Shown here piece by piece: positions 10,304 to 19,552 of a stretch of DNA of 64,000 bases. The notes under the pieces are model-generated. The model was not told where the DNA came from. It ran no database searches and saw only the letters and a program-made list of their open reading frames with translations. Source of the stretch: Debaryomyces hansenii CBS767 (Eukaryota; Ascomycota; Pichiomycetes; Serinales; Debaryomycetaceae); NCBI RefSeq assembly GCF_000006445.2, contig NC_006048.2, forward strand, positions 310,001 through 374,000, read 5' to 3'. The translations under genes were made by a program, and so were the position numbers. Each line of letters starts with the position of its first letter. The first letter of the stretch is position 1.

Positions 10304-10661
10304 ACACTATAGATTTTTCTGTGTATATTAATATATCGCATATTGCATATTGCATCAAAGCAAAGTCTGTAATCTACATGGCCTGTTACGAATTATTCAT
10401 TGGAAACAATTTAGAGAAAAACTATATATAAAGAACCATAAGGAACAACGCAGTTTAAAAATCTACATACTATTCCACCATCCACCAACCAAAACCTGAA
10501 TACCATACCAAACAGGCGACCGTTACCTAATAATAACGCATTAACCATTGTGCCACTTACTCAACAAAAAAAAAGAGAAGTAGTTATACTAAACGTAAAA
10601 AAGAAAGGAAATAAAAAAGAGAAAGCAATATTTGTTAGGCAGAAATAGCAAATAATACCAA
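10304..10661. other. Convergent 3' intergenic region UBP10 / MOH1-like
   Basis: These 358 bp lie between two convergent stops. The sequence is A-rich on the plus strand, with an A9 run at about 10567-10575. It probably holds the two 3' untranslated regions. I see nothing else. Confidence 0.6.
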
Positions 10662-11300
10662 TTAAACATCAACAAAAACATCTTGGTCTTCATCGAATTC
10701 CTCTTTATCGATTCCTTGGAACCTCAATCTGCCCAAAATTGATACCCCATCATTATCTCTAAAATTGATAGAACTGTCACCAACTGATTCTTCCATTTTT
10801 TCCTTGGTGGGATCAACAGAATTGAATTTGAACAAGTCGTCTGATGTGGTATTATAATCAACTGAAGACGACGAAGAGCCGGAAGAACGGCGACGGCTAT
10901 TATTTAATTTGGCCTTTTCCACAAGGGAAGCCGTGGAGAAGTTGTTAGGAATTAATTTGATGTAATCTTTTTCAATGACGAACTTCCCTTCCTTATATGT
11001 TTCTGAATATGAAAAGGCCTTTTTATAGGTCCATCCTAGCTGATTCGAACATTGGTGGCACTTGACTTTATTTATAAGGTAATTCCCCGTCAACATCCTA
11101 GTTTCCTGCGAACCATTCTCCAGTTGATAATTAATCAACTTGTCCACCAAATAAGCTGGCCCAGTGGACCCCCGAAAATTGTCCGAGAGGATCAAGTTTG
11201 ATAAGCATAAATGAGATGAGCAGTTCTTACAGATAACAATTTGGGTATCGGAACTTTCGTAACTAGAATTCTCAAAGAAATTAGTATACTTCAATCCCAT
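10662..11300 (-). CDS. MOH1: Yippee-family zinc-binding protein (Moh1-like)
   Basis: The 212-residue protein carries a Yippee domain at about residues 1-120. Two CxxC pairs (CKNC and CHQC) are placed to hold one zinc ion, and the family signatures FRGSTGPAYL, MLTGNYL, LGWTYKKA and KEGKFVIEKDYI are all present. S. cerevisiae Moh1 is shorter (138 residues). The extra C-terminal 90 residues here are Ser-rich and acidic, with no recognised domain. Yippee proteins resemble the cereblon substrate-binding fold; Moh1 has been linked to stationary-phase survival and its biochemical role is uncertain. A TGACTCA motif lies upstream at 11558-11564. Confidence 0.85.
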   Translation of the reverse strand: MGLKYTNFFENSSYESSDTQIVICKNCSSHLCLSNLILSDNFRGSTGPAYLVDKLINYQLENGSQETRMLTGNYLINKVKCHQCSNQLGWTYKKAFSYSETYKEGKFVIEKDYIKLIPNNFSTASLVEKAKLNNSRRRSSGSSSSSVDYNTTSDDLFKFNSVDPTKEKMEESVGDSSINFRDNDGVSILGRLRFQGIDKEEFDEDQDVFVDV

Positions 11301-11896
11301 TTTAAATTCTATTTCTGTATTCTTGCTGCTGGTCCTTGTATTAATTAGTTATCTCTGATGTACTTCGAAGGGATGAGGGTATTTAATTTATAAGTCTGAT
11401 TGCTAAATTATTCTAAATATTTCAACCTAGCCCTTATACAAATGTTACCCTTGTCCAAGTAAAGCTATATATGTATATTCCGATAGTACTTCTGCTGAAC
11501 ACAATATATAGAGTGTATCACTACTAATTGTAAGAAGACAAAATATAATTAATGTAATGACTCAGTATTATCATATACACTATAATATGCGAATACTATA
11601 ACAGGTGATAAGAATTAAGTAGTCTAGACATTTTGGAGCACTAATACTATATACAAGAAAATTGAGCTAGAATAACGTCACTGTGCCACGGAAATAATAG
11701 GGTCAGTGGACGGTTAGAGGAGTCTTTTATAGGGTTAAACTCGGTCATGACGGAAATACCTAAAAACATTACGTTATCGCAGGCACAGACACGGTGTGAT
11801 CGGATCATACATCGGTGAGCGAGCGACCGATAGTCTTATAAGGTCCAGGAATAAATGATAGTGATAAATTATAGTATTATATATATATGTACAAGA
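11301..11896. other. Intergenic region MRPL22 3' end / MOH1-like promoter
   Basis: This AT-rich spacer of 596 bp contains one perfect Gcn4-type site, TGACTCA at 11558-11564, about 258 bp upstream of the MOH1-like start. No ORF or RNA gene was recognised. Confidence 0.5.
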
Positions 11897-12763
11897 TTAC
11901 CATCTATAAAATGGGTGAACTCGGAAATTTAAGGGTTCGTTATTTAAGAACATTCTTGGTTTTTGATTCAATTGCTTTTGGTGTTTTTCCCATTTCAATC
12001 TGTTGGCTGTTTGGTCGGTTCTCAAGATGGCCTTGAGATGGATATGAGGATGCTCGATGATACCGGTTCTTCCTCTACCCTTAGCGTCCAACCTTTTACG
12101 CCAGCTTCCATCGGAACCAACCCACAAGGCCTGGATATACAATTCGTCTTCGTTGTAGTTCGATTCACGGGCCTGTTCCAATCCCTTTTTTAACAACTTC
12201 TCCAACTCAGTGGACATCTTCTTAGGGTTGAAATGTAATTGGTTGATAGCGTTCTTCACCTTGTAGCCTCTGACAAACCTATTGACCTGCGTGGCCTTCT
12301 TCATCGACGACTTGATTCTGTAACTCTGCAAGTAGATAGATGGTTCCAAAATGTCGATTTCTTCTTCGGTTAATGCTAATTTGTAGACCTTTCCGGTTTC
12401 TGGGTCCTTGAAAATCTCGTTATTCATGAAGAATCCATTCTGTTGCACGTTCAACTGAAATAATTTTCGCTTTAATGGTGTTATGTACTTGTCGCTTGTG
12501 AGTTGCGACTTCTTGGCTTCTTCGAGGTAGTATTCTTGTAAAGTGCTATCTGTTGCTGGTGTAATCTGGCTTGCATCTATGTTGTTTTGCTTCTCGATTT
12601 CGGCTTCGTCTGACTCTTTACCTTTTGTCAATTCCCCAAAAACGTTACCATTTTGCAAATATTTGGTGGTATGGAACTGTTTTACGGATCTCAATAAGCT
12701 GGTTTGGATCCTAGCTGGCTGCACACCAACGGCCCTCTGCAATAGACCTAATCTGTTGAACAT
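11897..12763 (-). CDS. MRPL22: Mitochondrial large-subunit ribosomal protein uL22m
   Basis: The 288-residue protein begins with a basic, Arg-rich, acid-free segment (MFNRLGLLQRAVGVQPAR) typical of a mitochondrial presequence. The uL22 fold occupies about residues 140-265, including the conserved loop GRGRTGIIEHPHIHLKAIL near the end, which in uL22 reaches into the peptide exit tunnel. Length is close to S. cerevisiae Mrpl22 (about 309). An AACCCTAG sequence lies close upstream of the start at about 12774-12781 and resembles Tbf1-type sites found at ribosomal genes in Candida species; its role is inferred. Confidence 0.88.
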   Translation of the reverse strand: MFNRLGLLQRAVGVQPARIQTSLLRSVKQFHTTKYLQNGNVFGELTKGKESDEAEIEKQNNIDASQITPATDSTLQEYYLEEAKKSQLTSDKYITPLKRKLFQLNVQQNGFFMNNEIFKDPETGKVYKLALTEEEIDILEPSIYLQSYRIKSSMKKATQVNRFVRGYKVKNAINQLHFNPKKMSTELEKLLKKGLEQARESNYNEDELYIQALWVGSDGSWRKRLDAKGRGRTGIIEHPHIHLKAILRTDQTANRLKWEKHQKQLNQKPRMFLNNEPLNFRVHPFYRW

Positions 12764-13162
12764 ATCCTTAGTTAACCCTAGTTCTGGCCTTCCATTATGG
12801 TCTGGTTAGCATTTTTGGTGAAAATTTAAATCGAAGCGACAAAATTTGTTTTGGTTTTGGCACGACCGGTTTTTAGGCCTTATGTAAGCCCTATATGACT
12901 ACTAGATGGCGGATACTAGGCAAGCTACAGCGTGATGTAGAGAATATAAACGTATATTATGATATGACTAGTTGAGTGGTAACCGGAGTCTTGTAAAGTA
13001 AGAAATTTGAATGAAATTTTTGAGCCATTCCGATGAAATATTAACCATCTTCTTATGAACAATTAATACCTTAAATAATATAGTAATGTAATGGAATAAT
13101 GTAATGGCCCAATGCTCTATTGTCGTCCCTTAAACGGGCAATAATTTATCGTGTTTGTATAC
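12764..13162. other. Intergenic region upstream of MRPL22
   Basis: This 399 bp spacer separates the 3' end of the complex I subunit gene from the MRPL22 start (both minus strand). It is AT-rich and should contain the MRPL22 promoter. I see no further gene in it. Confidence 0.5.
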
Positions 13163-13618
13163 TTACTCGTCGTCAAAACCAGCTAAGTTAGTGTCTCTGG
13201 CTCTGGTTGGTAAAGGGTATACTTTTGGAATTGGCTCATGGTCAGAATACAAGTACTTTCTTCTGATAGGAGAAATAGCCAACAACAATGGAGCTGATAA
13301 TCCTAAACCAACGGCCCAAACAAAATGAGGTTTGGTGTGTGCATGATATTTGAACCACTAGATGATGTTAGTATTTGTTTAGTCGAATGGTTGTAAAGTT
13401 TTCATAGTTGGAAAAATCAAGGGACGAACAAAGCATTTCATAAACGCTGATATACAACAATCTCTTCCTTATTACTCGCATCAACGAATTCACGTTGATT
13501 CAGCTGGCCGAAATTCTCATTCATCCACGGCCGCTCTACTCTTTACTCTGATACATACTCTGTATGGTTGTTTGTAATAAACAGGATAATCACCCCAAAC
13601 TTTATCGGTAGTCGTCAT
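13163..13618 (-). CDS. Complex I (NADH:ubiquinone oxidoreductase) 9.5 kDa subunit, NDUFA3/NI9M-like, two exons
   Basis: Exon 1 is 13559-13618 (20 codons from ATG at 13616-13618) and exon 2 is 13163-13357 (64 codons plus TAA). The 201 bp intron (13358-13558) starts GTATGT and ends TACTAACATCATCTAG, a perfect branch site seven bases before the AG, and splices in phase 0. The 84-residue product contains PYRWFKYHAHTKPHF, one membrane helix (VWAVGLGLSAPLLLAI), then PIRRKYL, PIPKVYPLPTRARD and the acidic end GFDDE. This pattern (Trp-His-Lys-Pro, one helix, P-[PI]-[RV]-R, PIP..YP.P, Y/F-D-D) is that of the fungal 9.5 kDa accessory subunit of the inner mitochondrial membrane. S. cerevisiae has no complex I, so the gene marks a respiratory lineage. 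The two exons are too short to appear as long open frames. Confidence 0.85.
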
Positions 13619-13849
13619 TCTTCTTGGATTTATGTATTTATTAATATAAAGTTAACGATGTGAAGACTAGTTCGTTGTAGGTAAGTTTTGGTGAACTAAT
13701 TCAAACTTTAGTGAGTTTAATTGGTTGGAAAAATATACTGCATATAATCGCACTATTAAGTAGCAGGCCCCCCTACAGAAGAATAAATGGCCGATGGGCT
13801 TATTGTAACTACCGTAGATGTCTGATAAGGCTACATACGTCTAACTAGA

Positions 13850-14503
13850 CTATTTCGACTTCTTCTTGGCCTTGGTGGAGGAAGCAGAAGCACCGGAAGC
13901 AGAAGCACCTTTACTTCCCACGACTTCACTCTCCGCGAGGTTGTCTGTCTTGGCAGAAGCAGCAGCAAGAGCTGCTCTTTCTTCTTCTTCAAAGAACTTA
14001 ACCTTCAATCTGTTGTCATACCATTCGGCGTAGTATAATCCTCCTTGCAATAATAAAACACCAAATAACGCAAATCCAATCATCACTTGCGACGCAGCCA
14101 TAACATTGATCCCAGTAGGCATGTCAACTTCACCCCAATCTCCAGCCAAGCAACTGTTAACACCAATTCTCAAGTTGGTCAAGTAAATAATCACACCTAC
14201 CATGTACAAAAACAAAGAACCATACTCAAAGTACTTAGCATCTTCACTTGGCTTGTACAACTTGATGAATGCACCAATGAATCCTAATCCAATAACAGAG
14301 TGGAAAATATGATGGACATATGCTGGTGAGTTACCCCAAACACTATAATGTGCCAATGATGTTATGAAAGCAGTCCCTGTCTCATCTTGTCTCCATAACG
14401 TATTCACGTCGTACGGCAAATTGGCATAGAGTACACCCAATCCAAACGACGTAGCACCAATAATTAATCCAGATCCAACTGGAACGATATCTTTGTAAGC
14501 CAT
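13850..14503 (-). CDS. SHR3: ER membrane chaperone for amino-acid permeases, Shr3-like
   Basis: The 217-residue protein has four hydrophobic segments (about residues 8-28, 60-80, 93-112 and 130-155) and a hydrophilic cytosolic tail that is Ala/Ser-rich and ends KAKKKSK. The start (G[ST]..I.GATSFGLGVLYANLPYD) matches Shr3, which prevents aggregation of amino-acid permeases in the ER and helps package them into COPII vesicles. The terminal lysines may act as an ER-retrieval signal. Length agrees with S. cerevisiae Shr3 (210). The Candida albicans orthologue is called CSH3. A TCACGTGA palindrome (14617-14624) lies about 115 bp upstream. Confidence 0.88.
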   Translation of the reverse strand: MAYKDIVPVGSGLIIGATSFGLGVLYANLPYDVNTLWRQDETGTAFITSLAHYSVWGNSPAYVHHIFHSVIGLGFIGAFIKLYKPSEDAKYFEYGSLFLYMVGVIIYLTNLRIGVNSCLAGDWGEVDMPTGINVMAASQVMIGFALFGVLLLQGGLYYAEWYDNRLKVKFFEEEERAALAAASAKTDNLAESEVVGSKGASASGASASSTKAKKKSK

Positions 14504-15441
14504 TCCTATCTAATACAACACTGTTTGTCTGTTCAGTGCTTGTATTACGCCCAGGGACATATTTATTGCCTCTCAATCCTACCAACACTGGGCTTGGAAA
14601 AATTCCATCAGTTGATCACGTGACATATATTTCCAGCGTTACGCCAAAAAGACGATTCAATTCAAAAACAGCCGTGCCGTAGTTCCCAGATAGCTGGCAC
14701 TGGATGCACCCGTCTGATTGGGTTTTATCGTCACAGATAGCTGCAATTTGAAGTTTACCGCAGTAATAAGCTTATCTGGTGCTTATCATTTTATACATCA
14801 ATGTGGTCGCACCCGCCGTAAGGGCATATATATGCACTACAGCCCTCAGTATCAGTCTTTGTTCTAGCATTTCCTGAGGGGACTTCAGCCTCAGTCATAT
14901 ATCCAAGGCCTACAATATTGTGATCATAACGACTATACGATGACAATATAATGACTCTACAGCGGGTTACAACAATTGGGGGGAAAATGATATCTTAAAC
15001 ATTAAAGTATACCTAATCCTCTTTCCACTCCGATATTTTGCACTCATTCATAACCAAAAGCCGCCACCATGAATCCCGTATTTGCATCGCACCAGGAAGA
15101 TGACAATAGGACTTCTAACTATTAACAATGATCGCACGTGAGAAGCTTGCAAAAAAAAAGTGAAAATGTCTCTTAGCCGACATAATCCAGGTGTAGGATT
15201 AATGTCGTAGACTTTTCATGATGAAGAGTTTTAGAACTGAAACAGTTAACCAGGCAACTAGAGGTACAGGTTAGTACAGCTATATAAGGTACATAATTTA
15301 CGGGGTATCGAGACTTTGGATAAAAAAGGAATATTTCTGTATTTCTGGAAGTTTGAAAGTGTTGCATAGGAGTAAGAGGACTTGCAAAATAGAGCATATT
15401 CGGACGCTTCTTTGATAAAAGAATAAAAGGTACCACATAAA
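14504..15441. other. Divergent promoter region SHR3 / RAC1
   Basis: The 938 bp region carries CACGTG E-boxes at 14618-14623 and 15135-15140, and two small open frames before RAC1 (15069-15125, 18 codons; 15166-15210, 14 codons). A short inverted repeat, CTGAGG/CCTCAG, is near 14874-14894. No RNA gene was recognised. Confidence 0.5.
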
Positions 15442-16089
15442 ATGAGAAGTATTAAGTCGGTTGTTATTGGAGACGGGGGAGTGGGAAAAACATGTCTCTT
15501 AATCTCGTACACAACTAATACGTTTCCAAACGACTATATTCCTACGGTGTTTGATAATTACTCCGCAACAGCGATGTTTAACGGAGAGCCGATTAAATTG
15601 GGATTATGGGATACTGCTGGACAGGCCGAATACGACAGATTAAGACCGTTGAGCTATCCGCAAACAGAGATATTTTTGTGCTGTTTTTCCATAGTGAGTC
15701 CTGAGTCGCTTGAGAATGTTAAAGCAAAATGGATACCCGAAATACTTCATCATTCTCCAAAGGACATATTAGTGTTATTGGTAGGTACGAAAGCGGACTT
15801 GCGTGATGACTTGCTGGTGTTGGATAAATTGGACGATGGGAACCAAAAGCCTACTACGGCTGCTCAAGGGGAAAGATTAGCTAAGGAATTAGGATTAGTT
15901 GGCTATAAGGAGTGTTCTGCTGCCACACAGATGGGAGTGAAGGAGGTGTTTGATTTTGCCATCAAATCTGTCGTATCACCCCCAGAAGGGAACCAGGGTC
16001 GCAATGGAGGCACAAATAATGCAGCAACAAATATGCGTAATTCACAGGCCCGAAAAGTTAAAAAGGCTAAAAAGTGTACAATTTTATGA
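15442..16089 (+). CDS. RAC1: Rac-type Rho GTPase
   Basis: The 215-residue small GTPase has P-loop GDGGVGKT (10-17), switch [12 protein letters not shown], switch [19 protein letters not shown] with Q61, the base-recognition motif GTKADLRDD, a Rho insert helix, a polybasic KVKKAKK and a C-terminal CTIL CAAX box. The CAAX end with final Leu predicts geranylgeranylation. Switch I and the [19 protein letters not shown] block are Rac-like rather than Cdc42 or Rho1. Fungal Rac1 controls polarised or matrix-embedded filamentous growth; S. cerevisiae lacks it. Several normally conserved Rac positions differ: A13 is Gly, E62-D63 is Ala-Glu and CSAL is CSAA. A short Asn/Gly-rich linker precedes the polybasic region. 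Confidence 0.85.
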   Translation: MRSIKSVVIGDGGVGKTCLLISYTTNTFPNDYIPTVFDNYSATAMFNGEPIKLGLWDTAGQAEYDRLRPLSYPQTEIFLCCFSIVSPESLENVKAKWIPEILHHSPKDILVLLVGTKADLRDDLLVLDKLDDGNQKPTTAAQGERLAKELGLVGYKECSAATQMGVKEVFDFAIKSVVSPPEGNQGRNGGTNNAATNMRNSQARKVKKAKKCTIL

Positions 16090-16444
16090 AAGTAAGTCAA
16101 TTTTCTCCGTTGGTTGAATTTGTTCCTTGCTTCTATTCTGTAATAATAATTGACTATATGTTACTATTTTATAATTTTAGTCGCTTTTTTTTCTATATTT
16201 GACTTAAGTTTTGGGTTTTATTTCCGGGTGGTTGTTTTATCATATGTTCAGAATTAATTTTTTTGTTCTCTTCTTTTCCGATCTGATAGAGGTTTATATT
16301 TATAGATTATATCGCATTCTGACGTTTTACTTATGATGGATTGCTTCTATTTATTTACTAATTCATGTATTGTTTATAAAACGCTATATATTATTATATA
16401 TATCAAAAAGTATGCGACGTATGTTACTACACTAGTATACAAGC
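16090..16444. other. Convergent 3' intergenic region RAC1 / NOP6
   Basis: These 355 bp are very T-rich on the plus strand and should hold the two 3' untranslated regions. I see no gene in them. Confidence 0.6.
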
Positions 16445-17053
16445 TCAGCTTAATAAAGCTGCTCTGGATGGGTGAACACCTTCTGGAACTTCACCTTTCT
16501 TACCGTCTTTGGTAACTCTAGATCTTCTTTCATCCTCTAATTTCTCATTCTTTTCTTTCAATTTATTTACTCTATTATCAGAGTTACCTCCTCCACCAAC
16601 CGTTAACTCAACGTTGATTTTTCTATTCCTAAGCGTAGAATGATGCATTCTTAATGCCAACTCCATTTTACTTTGAATTTCTCTACTATCATTATCAAAT
16701 TCCATAAATGCAATCCCTTTATCTTGTCTTAATCTTATTCTATCAGGATTCGAATTCTTGAAGTGAGAAACAAGTTCGGGTTGAGTGACGTTATATGGCA
16801 AATTACCCACAAACAAAATAAAACGAGGTCCTTTTCCTTCATTTACACCTTTGCCTTTCTTACCTCTTCTTGTTTTTCTCTTCTTTTTAGGCTCTTCACC
16901 AGTTTCTGATGTACCTTCAGCGTCTGCTGCTCTTTTCTTATTATCTTTCTCTGTGTTAGCCGAAGTATCTTCCTCGGTGGAGTCCTTGGACTTCTTCTGA
17001 CGGAAATCTAACGCCTTCTTCTGCTTCTTAGTTAATTTGGCTGTATCTGACAT
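16445..17053 (-). CDS. NOP6: Nop6-like nucleolar RRM protein for 40S biogenesis
   Basis: The 202-residue protein has a Lys/Glu-rich N-terminus with KKKRKTRRGKKGKG, a likely nuclear or nucleolar signal. One RRM follows at about 77-152 (RFILFVGNLPYNVT, with RNP1-like KGIAFMEFDN), and then a charged tail ending in GVHPSRAALLS. This layout and the tail match Nop6, a non-essential 90S pre-ribosome factor that binds rRNA early in small-subunit assembly (225 residues in S. cerevisiae). The promoter shared with the downstream divergent gene has a PAC-like AGATGAGAT (read on the minus strand, 17148-17153 core), an RRPE-like AAAAATTCC and a CACGTG at 17133-17138. Confidence 0.85.
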   Translation of the reverse strand: MSDTAKLTKKQKKALDFRQKKSKDSTEEDTSANTEKDNKKRAADAEGTSETGEEPKKKRKTRRGKKGKGVNEGKGPRFILFVGNLPYNVTQPELVSHFKNSNPDRIRLRQDKGIAFMEFDNDSREIQSKMELALRMHHSTLRNRKINVELTVGGGGNSDNRVNKLKEKNEKLEDERRSRVTKDGKKGEVPEGVHPSRAALLS

Positions 17054-17120
17054 TCTGACTTGATAAAAAGTTTGTGGTTAGAGATTCAATTATCAACTAC
17101 AAAAGAATATATTTAAAATG

Positions 17121-17153
17121 AAAAATTCCGTGCACGTGCAATATCATCTCATC
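17121..17153. promoter_or_regulatory. RRPE-like, E-box and PAC-like sites in NOP6/SNRNP27 divergent promoter
   Basis: GAAAAATTCC begins at 17120, CACGTG is at 17133-17138, and GATGAG (minus strand) at 17148-17153. They sit 65-100 bp upstream of the NOP6 start, the usual place for RiBi motifs. Which of the two divergent genes they control is not known. Confidence 0.45.
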
Positions 17154-17235
17154 TCCATTCGTATTAACCAGGTGTTATCGAAACCTGTGGTATGGATGAT
17201 CCTACTAATTAAATCTACTAGTTATTGTTTCAAAG

Positions 17236-17769
17236 ATGGTATTAAGTAATAAGAACAAGATAAAAATAAATTTAAAGCAAACCCCAAAATTCGATGCTTC
17301 TAGATCTAGGTCAAGACTGCCCCATATATCCAGTGAATCGCTTACACTGAACTCTCAAGGAAGCGATCAGAAGGATCAGAATTATAGGGATAGATCACAA
17401 GAAAGATCGATTGACAAAATGCAAAAGTCGGATTTGTATAAAAAGGATAATACATCATTACAAGATTTACCGTTGCTGAATTCATCATTCAATAATAAAA
17501 TTAAACTTCCAGAACATAAGCAGGAGCAAGATAGCCGAGGACGTCAAAGAGAAAGGAACGATGAAGATCATATAAATATGGAAAGCCCGGTAGAGGCTCA
17601 AGATGATGATATGATAAGTTTGATGGGATTCGGGGGATTTGGAACTACAAAGGGTAAACATGTCAAAGGTACGAAAGGAGGAAATACCAAAAAAGAGGCC
17701 AAATCAGAATATAGAACATACATGAATAGAAGTAAGGGATTTAATAGGCCATTGTCACCTACGAGGTGA
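17236..17769 (+). CDS. Homologue of U4/U6.U5 tri-snRNP 27 kDa protein (SNRNP27)
   Basis: The 177-residue protein has a charged, disordered N-terminus with some Arg/Ser content (SRSRSRLPH, DSRGRQRER). The last 55 residues match the SNRNP27 domain, with MISLMGFGGFGTTKGKHVKG followed by YRTYMNRSKGFNRPLSPTR. In humans and S. pombe this short C-terminal domain is the conserved part and enters the tri-snRNP near the active site before activation. S. cerevisiae lacks a clear orthologue. The gene is divergent from NOP6 (182 bp apart) and converges on IPI3 with only 45 bp between stops, so transcripts probably overlap. Confidence 0.85.
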   Translation: MVLSNKNKIKINLKQTPKFDASRSRSRLPHISSESLTLNSQGSDQKDQNYRDRSQERSIDKMQKSDLYKKDNTSLQDLPLLNSSFNNKIKLPEHKQEQDSRGRQRERNDEDHINMESPVEAQDDDMISLMGFGGFGTTKGKHVKGTKGGNTKKEAKSEYRTYMNRSKGFNRPLSPTR

Positions 17770-17814
17770 TTGGCAAATTTATTAATTATATATATTTTAT
17801 CGCATTGTTAATGA

Positions 17815-19362
17815 TTATGAATCACTGAGTAATCTATTATGCTCTTCATACAACTCTTCGTGTTTTCCTCTCAAATCAGTGTAGGCCTTTGATACTTTTG
17901 CGAGTTTTTCTTCTAATTCCTTAACCGTCGAATCGTTTGTAGTTGGAGCAGCACCTGTTACAGTAACTGAGGAATTTATATGTGTCAAATTCCTGAATTC
18001 CAATTCTTCTTGTGATTTACGTGCTAACCAGCTTTCAAAATCCTCTTCATCTTCCTGTTGTTTAGGAATTTCCATATAGAGTTGATGTTCTAACGGATCA
18101 GGATTAGCAAGAACTCTTTTGAATTGGGGAATTAATCTATGTCTTTTATCGTTGTTGTTAGATGAGGTGTTTGAAACGGATACCTTTTCGGCCGCACAAG
18201 CATTAACCTGGATATATGAGATAGAAGATTTACATGGTGCAAAAGTTTTAACGACTTGTCTAGAAACAATATCCGAAACGTACACTCTACCGGCCGAATC
18301 ACCAGATATCAAATTAGAACCATCCATTGTGATGGATAACCTCGTTACTAGGATTGGTTTTTCTTCTGTGGTCGTCTTTTTATTTAATGTTTTATGCAAT
18401 GGTTCGGTGCTTAAACGTTGTTGATGGTGGACAAAGGTACTTAATAAATTAGGATCAGTATCCAAAGTGACTATCTTACCCCTACCTCCTATACTCTCTA
18501 ATACTGACGTGTTTGGGTTAATTTGGTATAATGGGACCGTCCTGATTAGACCGTTTGATAACCCAACATAACAGGCTCTGTTCGCAGGATCTTTAGTCAC
18601 ACATTCAATACCAGAAGGCAACACAAATGTTGTTAAAAGGGACTTTGTCATAATATCATAAATTCGTAAAGTACTATCACGAGAGACGGTGTATAATCTT
18701 AAATCACTGATAATTCCTGCTTCTGATATTGCCAAATCTGTTATTGGTAATGAATGGTCTGTGAACGATGCAAATGGCTTGATATTTATACTCGACTCTT
18801 CATCTTTGTTGTATACCGATATTAAATCACTCGTTCTCCAAACCATACATCTAGCATCCGAACTTCCAGATACCAAAAATGTGCCACATTGAGAGAATTT
18901 AATAGCCGTGATCGCTTGGTAATGTGCTTCTTTGACACACAATAAATTTCCCGATGCCAACTCCCACACATATATCTTCCCTGTCTTGGATCCACCTGCT
19001 AATAACCACGGAGTCCTGAAACTTGGTAAGTTACGTTCATCTGATTGGCGTCCCTCCAGCACCTTGATGCGAGGATGCTTGCATAAAGTCAAACAACTCA
19101 ATTGTTCTGGAATTGGAATTCTTTGGTCGGGACTTTCTTTGCCCCACGAGTAAACATTAATCAAAGCCTTATTCGGGCTTGCAACAAAAAGTCTTTCTCC
19201 TGTTCCTACACCACTTAAACAGGCCCCATTTTGAGGACAATCGGCCTGTCTAAATCCAGCATGTTGCTGAGACGAATGCACCGAGCTAGAATGCCCAAAC
19301 GACTCCTGTGAATGCTTGTCAGCTGGATCTCCCTCCGATATATAGAATACAGACTCGTCCAT
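17815..19362 (-). CDS. IPI3: Rix1-complex WD40 protein Ipi3 (WDR18)
   Basis: The 515-residue protein is a WD40 propeller at about residues 50-400, with visible repeats including [31 protein letters not shown] and [16 protein letters not shown]-terminal helical or coiled-coil segment (about 470-510, [19 protein letters not shown]) follows and is typical of Ipi3/WDR18. Ipi3 with Rix1 and Ipi1 acts in ITS2 processing and late pre-60S maturation and has been tied to pre-replicative complexes. S. cerevisiae Ipi3 is 555 residues. A CCGATGAGCA (PAC-like, core 19436-19441) and AGAAAATTATG lie 70-90 bp upstream of the start, the layout expected of a ribosome-biogenesis gene. Confidence 0.85.
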   Translation of the reverse strand: MDESVFYISEGDPADKHSQESFGHSSSVHSSQQHAGFRQADCPQNGACLSGVGTGERLFVASPNKALINVYSWGKESPDQRIPIPEQLSCLTLCKHPRIKVLEGRQSDERNLPSFRTPWLLAGGSKTGKIYVWELASGNLLCVKEAHYQAITAIKFSQCGTFLVSGSSDARCMVWRTSDLISVYNKDEESSINIKPFASFTDHSLPITDLAISEAGIISDLRLYTVSRDSTLRIYDIMTKSLLTTFVLPSGIECVTKDPANRACYVGLSNGLIRTVPLYQINPNTSVLESIGGRGKIVTLDTDPNLLSTFVHHQQRLSTEPLHKTLNKKTTTEEKPILVTRLSITMDGSNLISGDSAGRVYVSDIVSRQVVKTFAPCKSSISYIQVNACAAEKVSVSNTSSNNNDKRHRLIPQFKRVLANPDPLEHQLYMEIPKQQEDEEDFESWLARKSQEELEFRNLTHINSSVTVTGAAPTTNDSTVKELEEKLAKVSKAYTDLRGKHEELYEEHNRLLSDS

Positions 19363-19435
19363 TGTTTTTTACTTGTATGTTGTTAGTAATATAGACTTCA
19401 ATAAATCAAATCTGAAAAAAAAATATATATGTCCC

Positions 19436-19454
19436 GATGAGCAGTAGAAAATTA
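19436..19454 (+). promoter_or_regulatory. PAC and RRPE-like motifs upstream of IPI3
   Basis: GATGAG core at 19436-19441 in context CCGATGAGCA, then AGAAAATTAT from 19446. They are 74-92 bp upstream of the IPI3 ATG, in the 190 bp divergent promoter shared with the SDR gene. Confidence 0.5.
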
Positions 19455-19552
19455 TGTGCACACGCGTAATACTTCGAACTTCGATAGGACGGCGATAGAG
19501 AACAGAACAGCATATAATAGGTACTTTCACACTAACTAATCTAATAGACATA

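Noticed and set aside
13358..13558. Possible snoRNA inside the complex I subunit intron
   Set aside because: Box C/D-like words are present (GGATGA, CTGA) but not in correct consensus or spacing, and no terminal stem was found.
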